NCBI GenBank assembly: GCA_946062035.1
Contig: CAMGTS010000089.1
Span: 1-5,922 of the forward strand
From: an uncultured Bacteroidales bacterium
GTDB lineage: Bacteria; Bacteroidota; Bacteroidia; Bacteroidales; UBA932
DNA length: 5,922 bases
Direction of reading: 5' to 3'
The notes beneath the pieces were generated by a model. The model was not told where the DNA came from, did no database searches, and saw only the letters and a program-made list of their open reading frames with translations. Position numbers and translations under genes: made by a program. This document shows, in pieces, positions 1 through 4,661 of this stretch (position 1 is the stretch's first letter; every line of letters starts with the position of its first letter).

Positions 1-791
1 CTTTCATAAATACTGCCTACGCTTCCCTGAGGGTAGCTTTCCGGATTATCACCCAAAGTTTTTTCCGACACGACAACATCAAAATTCTCGACATCCAAGC
101 CTGTCAGATCAAGCAGTTGCATAAGAGCTAATTTGTTGCCTCTCACATTGTTGCGTGCATCAACGAGCTGCGACTTCTCTTGTGCGAGCTGCGCCTGAAC
201 TTCAAGCAGGGTACTATATGCCTGACTGCCTGCGTCTACGAGCTTTGAGGTTCTGTCGACCTGCTCCGCCGTGCTTTTGCAGCTCTCTTCCGCACTATGC
301 TCAATTTCCTGAGCGAGAAGCAGTTGAAGATAAGCCTGAACAATCTGGATTGTTATGTCGTTCTTGTATTTTTCTACGAGTTGCTCTGAAATTTCCAACT
401 GGGTTCTGCCGCTTTTTATGGCGTTGATTTTTGTCATTCCACTGAAAATGTCCAAAGATGAACTGAGACTTGCACTTGTGCTGTAATTGAGCTTGTTGCG
501 GATAATCTGGAGAGTCTGCATATTTACAGAACGTCCCCAACTCATATTGTGCGTAGCTGACGCTCCGAGAGTAGGTAGCAGATCCCATTTGCTTTGTCGG
601 GCGTTGTTTTGCGCCTGTTCAACGCTGAGTTGCGCCTGTCTGACCGAGAGATTGTTCTCTTTAGCGTACTCTACGCACTTTTCGAGACTCCACGGCGAGT
701 CTGTTTTATTGCTGTTTTGTGCAAAAGCCGTTGAATATGTCAATATCAGTGCAAATGCGATTGCCGCCGATAAGAAGCCTGTTTTTTTCAT
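1..791 (-). CDS. TolC-family outer-membrane efflux protein, N-terminal part (cut by window edge)
   Basis: My reverse-strand translation from the ATG at 791 stays open for 263 codons to the left edge, so the C-terminal part is missing. Residues 1-24 form a signal peptide: MKK, a hydrophobic stretch, then the AFA|QN cleavage site, so the protein is exported across the inner membrane. Residues 34-47 (WSLEKCVEYAKENN) match the usual start of Bacteroidota TolC-family channels. They are followed by long Gln/Glu/Ala-rich amphipathic helices (for example VEQAQNNARQSK and LLEVQAQLAQEKSQL), typical of the periplasmic alpha-barrel. TolC proteins are trimeric outer-membrane exit ducts that dock to an adaptor and an inner-membrane pump. 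Its position downstream of a C39 peptidase exporter and two GG-leader peptides suggests that it is the exit channel for those peptides. That assignment is inference; the family call is firm. No Shine-Dalgarno sequence at usable spacing is present. Confidence 0.9.
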   Translation of the reverse strand, partial: MKKTGFLSAAIAFALILTYSTAFAQNSNKTDSPWSLEKCVEYAKENNLSVRQAQLSVEQAQNNARQSKWDLLPTLGASATHNMSWGRSVNMQTLQIIRNKLNYSTSASLSSSLDIFSGMTKINAIKSGRTQLEISEQLVEKYKNDITIQIVQAYLQLLLAQEIEHSAEESCKSTAEQVDRTSKLVDAGSQAYSTLLEVQAQLAQEKSQLVDARNNVRGNKLALMQLLDLTGLDVENFDVVVSEKTLGDNPESYPQGSVGSIYE

Positions 792-814
792 GCTCCAAAG
801 ATAAAGAATAATGC

Positions 815-845
815 GGGAGGATGTCATATAAAGTGCCATCCTCCC
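815..845 (-). terminator. Hairpin between the small peptide gene and the TolC-family gene; possible terminator or 5'-UTR structure
   Basis: On the minus strand GGGAGGATG (845-837) pairs perfectly with CATCCTCCC (823-815) around a 13-nt loop. The 9-bp stem is followed by a U-rich but not uniform stretch (GCATTATTCTTTATCTTT). It lies about 45 nt past the stop codon of the 60-codon peptide gene and 24 nt before the TolC-family start. It could end or dampen the exporter/peptide transcript, protect its 3' end, or structure the tolC leader. The lack of a clean U-tract makes a full intrinsic terminator uncertain. The rest of 792-890 shows nothing further that I can support. Confidence 0.5.
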
Positions 846-890
846 CCAATAAGTTAACAATAGGAACGGCCTGAATCCGCTCCGTAGATT

Positions 891-1073
891 CTAAATGATA
901 ATGATCCCTTTCGCCGTTACAGGACCGGTATTTCTTGAGCCGAGCTTATTGAGGTATCGTATCAGTCTGCCCAATCCGTATCCTAAAAGTTCGAAAATGG
1001 TACTTATTGACGCATCTTTGCCTCCTATGGCGTAGATGCACTCATTCTCTGTTAGTTGTACAAATCCTTTCAT
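891..1073 (-). CDS. Double-glycine leader peptide, putative bacteriocin-like precursor (60 aa)
   Basis: The gene encodes 60 residues and starts 6 nt after the stop of the preceding small gene, so the two are probably co-translated. Residues 1-18 look like a classic double-glycine leader. Counting back from the cut site, L is at -12, T at -11, E at -8, C at -7, I at -6, A at -4 and GG at -2/-1, close to the LSxxELxxIxGG pattern recognised by C39 peptidases. Cleavage after Gly18 would release a 42-residue peptide, net charge about +4. It contains an amphipathic helix-like segment (ISTIFELLGYGLGRLIRYL) with a GxxxG motif at 31-35 and ends in IIII. It has no cysteine after the cleavage site, so no disulfide or thioether chemistry is expected. 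The C39 exporter gene lies two genes upstream. Bacteriocin or signalling activity is inference; I do not recognise a named family beyond the leader type. Confidence 0.75.
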   Translation of the reverse strand: MKGFVQLTENECIYAIGGKDASISTIFELLGYGLGRLIRYLNKLGSRNTGPVTAKGIIII

Positions 1074-1079
1074 ATCAGA

Positions 1080-1334
1080 CTACTTCCAAAAAGGTTTACC
1101 TTCCAATCCTTTGTTAAACCCCTTCATAAAGCTGCTGCCGTATGAAGAGACAACATCCACGATAAGGGACACGATGCTTACAATCTGACTTAACCGTCTT
1201 GCATCAAGGCCTCCGGTGACGAACATTTGATTCCCTTCAATAGGGGAGAATCCTCCCCTCACAAATCTCTCTTCCATAATCTCAAATTTTGCTCCGACAG
1301 AAAAGGCGCGTCGGATTCCGCCTTGGAATTCCAT
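1080..1334 (-). CDS. Second double-glycine leader peptide, putative bacteriocin-like partner (84 aa or 65 aa)
   Basis: The open frame encodes 84 residues from the ATG at 1334, only 7 nt after the exporter's stop codon. This spacing resembles the 6-nt gap to the next gene, so I kept this start. An alternative ATG at codon 20 (position 1277) would give a 65-residue precursor with a 23-residue leader, nearer to usual leader lengths. Before the likely cut at GG 41-42 the sequence is EGNQMFVTGG. It shares Glu at -10 with the neighbouring leader and has comparable hydrophobic and aromatic residues at -6 (Met/Ile), -5 (Phe/Tyr) and -4 (Val/Ala). The predicted mature peptide is 42 residues, the same as its neighbour, with a net charge of about +3. 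It has a hydrophobic helix (LSQIVSIVSLIVDVVSSY) followed by a GxxxG motif at 72-76 (GFNKG), and ends in KPFWK. It has no cysteines. Extra GG pairs at 5-6 and 27-28 make the processing site less certain. Confidence 0.7.
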   Translation of the reverse strand: MEFQGGIRRAFSVGAKFEIMEERFVRGGFSPIEGNQMFVTGGLDARRLSQIVSIVSLIVDVVSSYGSSFMKGFNKGLEGKPFWK

Positions 1335-1341
1335 ATATCAA

Positions 1342-3444
1342 CTATAGTCTTATAATCTTGTCAGCGACTCTCATGTTGGAACTCTTATGAGTGATGAAGA
1401 TTATGCACTTGCCCTGTCGTTTCAAATCAACCATGAGGTCCAATATCCTGTTTTCAGAAAACTCGTCCATGAAAGAGGTCGCTTCGTCGAATATCATAAT
1501 CTTTGGATTTCTATATAAAGCTCTGGCAATCATTATTTTCTGCATTTCTCCTCCTGAAATGGAACTTCCGTTTTCGCCTAAGACAGTCAACGGTCCCATC
1601 GGATGTTTCGTGCAGAACTCGTCAAGTCCCACCATAGAGTAGATTTTCTTGAAATTTTCATAATCAGTCGTTTCTGCCCCGGCTGTAATATTGTCGAGAA
1701 GGGTGGCATCGAAAACGTGGCCTCGCTGCGGTGCTATCGAAACGCTCCTGCGCCACATTTCGATCGGGAAGTTGGAAATGCCGGTCCCGTCAATCTCAAG
1801 GGTTCCTCTATTCGGCTGTATATCCCTCATTATCAATGATGCGACAGTACTTTTTCCGCTTCCGTTAAGGCCTTGTATGGCTGTTATTTCTCCGAACCTG
1901 AAGCAGCGACTCAAATCCTTAAGTAAAGTCTCCCTGCCAGGATAGCCGAACGTTACCTTGTTAAGGGTAAGCTCTTTGGCTTTAGAAAGACAGTTTTCCG
2001 CCATAGAAATTACATGCTTCTTGTCTGTATCGGTGGAAATGCCGGTACTTTCCTCATCCTTCAGCTCTATAATTTCAAAGAGTCTTTCCGATGCTGTAAC
2101 CGCCTCATTAGCAATGGAATTTATATTGATAAGATTTGACACGGGGGCAACGAGCATGGTACTGAGCGTATAAAAGGCGACTAATTCTCCGATTGATATC
2201 TCTCCGCCACACACATAAAACCCTCCGATGACTATAATGCATGCAAGCAACAGCAGAGAAACACCGCTCCCTGCAGTTCCGCAGACGGCCCCGTATTTCC
2301 CCGCCTTATAGCTCTTTTCCATCAGAATACTGTAGCTTTTGTTGTATTTGTTCGCTGCAATCCTCTCTGCTCCAAAGTGTTTTATCGTTTCAGCGCCATT
2401 GATGGCATCTATTATGTCGTTTTCGAATTCGGCGGAGCTTATGGCAAGTTCACGGCTGTATTTGCGGTTGATCCTGTCTGCGGCAAAATACACCGCGACA
2501 TAGAGCGGTATGAAAGCAAGTACGCAAAGAGCGACCCTCCAATAAAGCGAGAACATTATTATAAGCACAACCAATACTGTTGATGCGCTGACAAACAATG
2601 AAACTACACCCTCGGAAATGAAAGTTCGGATCTTGTAAGTGTCTGATATTCTTGATTCCAAATCACCGCTGCCGTATTCCTTGAAGAAATTGACGGGAAG
2701 TCTGAATAGTTTCCCGAGGTAGCTCATGATCAGCTCGGTGTCAATCTTGATTCCGTTTCTGAGCAGATAGAGGTTCTGAGAATATCCGATAAACAGCTGA
2801 ATCGGGATAAGGATCAGTATGACCGCTGAAATCAATATAAGAGCCGGAAGATTGCCCGAAGGAATAACTTCATCGATAAGCCTCCTTAAAAACATTGAAT
2901 TGCATATTCCGATGAGAGTCAGTATGATAGAACCGTATAAAGCAAGCAGTATCTCTTTTTTATGAAACGTCAGAATCTTCAGCAACCGTCGTGTTTTATC
3001 CGCCCTTATGTTTCCTGATTCGATTTTGGCCGCAGGAATCAAGGTTATTATATAACCGGTCCACTTCTTGACAAACTCATCTTTGGATATTTTCAGAAAC
3101 TCCCCGCATGCGGGATCCATTATAGTCAGATATTTTTTTGATACTCTGTAAATCACTATAAAATGAAGATATCCATTCTCTTGTCTGGTGTGGGCGATGA
3201 CGGGAGCTACTATATACGTGAGGGTATCTGCCGTGATATTTTCCGCCTTATAGCCCTTTGCCGTAAAGCCAAGTGTCGCCGCTCCGTCGATTATCCCTTT
3301 GATGGTTATCCCCTCGCTTGTGCATCCGCACGCTCTCCTGACTTCCGACAACGGAAATTGAGCGCCATACCATGAAGCGACGCTGCACAGACAGGCGGCA
3401 CCGCAATCGTAAGAATCGAACTGCTTTATCTTCACACCTTTCAT
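1342..3444 (-). CDS. C39 peptidase-containing ABC transporter (double-glycine leader cleavage and peptide export)
   Basis: This inner-membrane protein of 700 residues has three parts in the usual order and near the usual length. Residues 1-135 are a C39 cysteine peptidase: oxyanion Gln8, catalytic Cys14 in SYDCGAAC, His94 in YLHF and Asp110 in MDPACG. Residues about 160-440 are the membrane domain, with hydrophobic helices near 165-185, 202-220, 280-299 and 303-320 and the family motif LPVNFFKEYGSGDLESRI at 249-266. The nucleotide-binding domain has Walker A GLNGSGKS at 525-532, signature SGGE at 630-633, Walker B ending in D653-E654 and the switch His686. All catalytic residues seem intact. 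Such proteins cut leaders after GG and export the peptide using ATP. I chose the ATG at 3444 because AAGGAGGG lies 7 nt upstream and the peptidase homology starts there. The 19 extra codons up to 3501 would run through a terminator-like hairpin. The two GG-leader peptides directly downstream are the obvious substrates. Confidence 0.95.
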   Translation of the reverse strand: MKGVKIKQFDSYDCGAACLCSVASWYGAQFPLSEVRRACGCTSEGITIKGIIDGAATLGFTAKGYKAENITADTLTYIVAPVIAHTRQENGYLHFIVIYRVSKKYLTIMDPACGEFLKISKDEFVKKWTGYIITLIPAAKIESGNIRADKTRRLLKILTFHKKEILLALYGSIILTLIGICNSMFLRRLIDEVIPSGNLPALILISAVILILIPIQLFIGYSQNLYLLRNGIKIDTELIMSYLGKLFRLPVNFFKEYGSGDLESRISDTYKIRTFISEGVVSLFVSASTVLVVLIIMFSLYWRVALCVLAFIPLYVAVYFAADRINRKYSRELAISSAEFENDIIDAINGAETIKHFGAERIAANKYNKSYSILMEKSYKAGKYGAVCGTAGSGVSLLLLACIIVIGGFYVCGGEISIGELVAFYTLSTMLVAPVSNLININSIANEAVTASERLFEIIELKDEESTGISTDTDKKHVISMAENCLSKAKELTLNKVTFGYPGRETLLKDLSRCFRFGEITAIQGLNGSGKSTVASLIMRDIQPNRGTLEIDGTGISNFPIEMWRRSVSIAPQRGHVFDATLLDNITAGAETTDYENFKKIYSMVGLDEFCTKHPMGPLTVLGENGSSISGGEMQKIMIARALYRNPKIMIFDEATSFMDEFSENRILDLMVDLKRQGKCIIFITHKSSNMRVADKIIRL

Positions 3445-3460
3445 ATTCTTTCCCTCCTTA
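3445..3460 (-). promoter_or_regulatory. Strong Shine-Dalgarno sequence of the C39 exporter gene
   Basis: On the minus strand TTAAGGAGGG is followed by AAAGAAT and then ATG at 3444. The near-perfect complement to the 16S rRNA tail at good spacing fixes the exporter start. Such sites are uncommon in Bacteroidota, where most genes lack them. The site begins right at the end of the U-tract of the upstream hairpin, so transcription attenuation and translation initiation elements abut. Confidence 0.7.
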
Positions 3461-3495
3461 AAAAGGTGCCGGCATATAAGCCTACATCCGGCACC
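3460..3495 (-). terminator. Intrinsic terminator or attenuator between the small membrane peptide gene and the exporter gene
   Basis: On the minus strand GGTGCCGG (3495-3488) pairs perfectly with CCGGCACC (3472-3465) around a 15-nt loop, and the stem is followed at once by UUUUUAA. This is the standard form of an intrinsic terminator. It lies 27 nt past the stop of the 47-codon gene and only 15 nt before the exporter's Shine-Dalgarno core. No separate promoter is evident between it and the exporter. It probably lets part of the transcripts through, giving a high level of the small peptide and a lower level of the exporter and toxins. The read-through role is inference. Confidence 0.7.
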
Positions 3496-3522
3496 CTGCA
3501 TCGATTTATGATAACAAACAAA

Positions 3523-3666
3523 TTAGATATTATTGAAACTTAGCATGATAGCGATGAGGCAGAGTAGAATTCCTACGATTCCCGCAACGATATATAATCC
3601 ATTAAAACCAACTGGCAGGGAAAGCATCATCCTTTCCGCACTGTTCCTATACGCTTCCATTTCCAT
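3523..3666 (-). CDS. Small single-pass membrane protein (47 aa), unknown function, first gene of the export locus
   Basis: My reverse-strand translation gives 47 residues from ATG 3666 to TAA. The N-terminal 22 residues (MEMEAYRNSAERMMLSLPVG...) are polar and mixed in charge. Residues about 24-44 (GLYIVAGIVGILLCLIAIML, then SF) form one clear transmembrane helix, and NNI ends the protein. There is no signal peptidase site and no double glycine. An alternative start is Met3 at 3660. A promoter-like element lies about 63 nt upstream, and a terminator-like hairpin follows before the exporter gene, so it may be transcribed more than the rest. Candidate roles are bacteriocin immunity or an accessory subunit of the exporter. 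The layout of a short cytoplasmic segment with E/R and a proline before one helix also faintly recalls the start of HlyD-type adaptors, so a remnant is possible. I recognise no family. Confidence 0.6.
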   Translation of the reverse strand: MEMEAYRNSAERMMLSLPVGFNGLYIVAGIVGILLCLIAIMLSFNNI

Positions 3667-3688
3667 AACACAACACACTAAAACTAAC

Positions 3689-3724
3689 CGACCGAAGCGC
3701 CTTAGACTTTTGCGGCTTCGATCG
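3689..3724 (-). promoter_or_regulatory. 5'-UTR hairpin at the predicted start of the export-locus transcript
   Basis: On the minus strand CGATCGAAG (3724-3716) pairs with CTTCGGTCG (3697-3689), with one G-U pair. After a single-base bulge, CGC pairs with GCG (3714-3712 with 3700-3698) around an 11-nt loop. It sits at the expected transcript start just downstream of the promoter-like element and about 22 nt before the 47-codon gene. There is no U-tract, so it is not a terminator. A stabilising 5' stem or a regulatory leader is possible. Confidence 0.4.
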
Positions 3725-3728
3725 AGTG

Positions 3729-3759
3729 CAAAGATGGACGAAGACCCTGTGGCCAGAAA
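3729..3759 (-). promoter_or_regulatory. Candidate Bacteroidota-type promoter for the export locus
   Basis: On the minus strand TTTC (3759-3756), a 19-nt spacer and CATCTTTG (3736-3729) resemble the Bacteroidota primary sigma factor pattern TTTG-N19-TAnnTTTG, with one mismatch in each box. Transcription would start near 3722-3724, giving a leader of roughly 57 nt before the 47-codon gene. The 285-nt gap 3667-3951 otherwise shows no gene or clear terminator that I can support. Confidence 0.5.
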
Positions 3760-3951
3760 GCGTAAGGGTAAATTTATCCTGATAAAAACTTCGGAATCAG
3801 CAAATTATCTATACAGAAAAGTCAAATTGAACGATTGGTGATGATTTACTGAAAAATTCGACCGCTTTATTCCTAAACTATGCTATGAAGTCATGCGGAA
3901 AAGTATGCCAATGTTGTACTGCGACTTTATAAAGCCTTGTATGATAATTGA

Positions 3952-4464
3952 TTATGCGGTAGTGCAAAGAAACAGGGATTTGAGATACGGGAATACTTTG
4001 TCTGCGAATCGGAGCAGGAAGTTGAATCCGCTGCTTTGTTTAATCTCTTCTATTCCACCAAGTTCCATTGCTTCACAAGTATAGTTCATTATGCAGGCGA
4101 CAACGGATAGGACAAGGAGGACTTTAGCGAGTGAAAACAGCGCACCGAAAATCGTATTGACAGGGCCGAGCATCGTGAGCTTTACCGCCCCCTCCAAAGC
4201 TTTGCCCAAAAGCCTGCATATAAGTATTACGAGTATTACAAGCAGGATATATACGATAATCTTTATTATTCCGATTTGTGTCCCTCCGCCGAATAGAGAG
4301 TCAATCCATTTGACTACAGCGGGCGAAAACTTCGCCGCCACCCAAATCCCAAGGATCAGCCCCGCCAACCCTACGACCTGTGATGTGAAACCTTTCCATG
4401 CGCCCCACGCTAAAGCGGCGACGGCGCAAACAATAATTATGATATTGACTGTCTGAGGCATCAT
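3952..4464 (-). CDS. cvpA: CvpA-family integral membrane protein
   Basis: From ATG 4464 the protein has 170 residues with four hydrophobic segments: about 6-22 after MMPQTVN, 28-45 (VVGLAGLILGIWVAAKF), 65-85 (IIKIIVYILLVILVILI) and 105-130. The WGAWKGF motif after the first helix, followed by the G-rich second helix and F-S-P, is typical of the CvpA (colicin V production) family. The name comes from an E. coli export phenotype; its molecular role is still unclear, and family members are widespread in genomes without colicin V. I rejected the upstream TTG at 4488, because it forms part of a promoter-like TACATTTG and would move the start upstream of the expected transcript. ATG 4461 is also possible. 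It is divergent from ileS and separated from the export locus by 285 nt with its own promoter, so a shared function with the exporter is not supported. Confidence 0.85.
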   Translation of the reverse strand: MMPQTVNIIIIVCAVAALAWGAWKGFTSQVVGLAGLILGIWVAAKFSPAVVKWIDSLFGGGTQIGIIKIIVYILLVILVILICRLLGKALEGAVKLTMLGPVNTIFGALFSLAKVLLVLSVVACIMNYTCEAMELGGIEEIKQSSGFNFLLRFADKVFPYLKSLFLCTTA

Positions 4465-4485
4465 CTTCGATATTATAAATGTAAA

Positions 4486-4518
4486 CAAATGTAATCCGTC
4501 AGCGGTCGCGAACTCAAT
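4486..4518 (-). promoter_or_regulatory. Candidate promoter of cvpA
   Basis: On the minus strand ATTG (4518-4515), a 21-nt spacer and TACATTTG (4493-4486) match the Bacteroidota promoter form, with the -7 box fully consistent with TAnnTTTG. Transcription would start near 4480, giving a leader of about 16 nt to ATG 4464. Confidence 0.5.
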
Positions 4519-4565
4519 CTTAGCATGTAGAGCGTGACGTTAAAATGCTGCCGCATTACTATCGG

Positions 4566-4595
4566 CAAATTTAAACTCTTTTCCCTATATATAAA
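4566..4595 (-). promoter_or_regulatory. Second, weaker candidate promoter toward cvpA
   Basis: On the minus strand TTTA (4595-4592), an 18-nt spacer and TAAATTTG (4573-4566) fit the same pattern. It would give a leader near 95 nt. It could be a second cvpA promoter or chance in an AT-rich divergent intergenic region. Confidence 0.3.
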
Positions 4596-4604
4596 TCTGT
4601 AACG

Positions 4605-4634
4605 TTTTACGCTACTACATTTTTTGTAAATTTG
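4605..4634 (+). promoter_or_regulatory. Candidate promoter of ileS
   Basis: On the plus strand TTTT (4605-4608), an 18-nt spacer and TAAATTTG (4627-4634) match the Bacteroidota promoter form. Transcription would start near 4641, leaving a leader of about 20 nt. A purine-rich GGGAG at 4650-4654 lies 7 nt before the ATG. No T-box leader or other long regulatory structure fits in this short space. Confidence 0.55.
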
Positions 4635-4661
4635 CCGCCACCCAAAAACGGGAGAAAAGAT

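Noticed and set aside
301..588. Minus-strand 95-codon frame and plus-strand frames at 155-427 and 487-804
   Set aside because: They overlap the TolC-family gene, whose frame is fully open and has family motifs; these are shadow frames with cysteine- and arginine-rich, non-protein-like composition.
796..803. TATCTTTG just before the TolC-family start as a promoter
   Set aside because: It matches the -7 box but ends only 4 nt before the ATG, which would leave no leader, and there is no -33 box at 19 nt (TGAC there).
3445..3501. Extending the exporter upstream to ATG 3501 (19 extra residues)
   Set aside because: The extra codons run through a perfect terminator-like hairpin and the Shine-Dalgarno sequence, and the C39 domain begins normally at ATG 3444.
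3533..3841. Plus-strand frame of 102 codons, with a nested 35-codon frame from 3734
   Set aside because: It is antisense to the 47-codon gene and overlaps the promoter-like element and leader hairpin. The basic C-terminal piece resembles no family I know.
3952..4464. CvpA as a functional part of the bacteriocin locus because of its name
   Set aside because: The name reflects an old E. coli phenotype. The gene is 285 nt away, has its own promoter-like elements and sits beside ileS, so adjacency is better explained by chance.
4465..4488. TTG start for the CvpA protein (178 aa form)
   Set aside because: The TTG is part of TACATTTG, a promoter-like -7 box, and two ATGs lie just downstream in frame before the first membrane helix.
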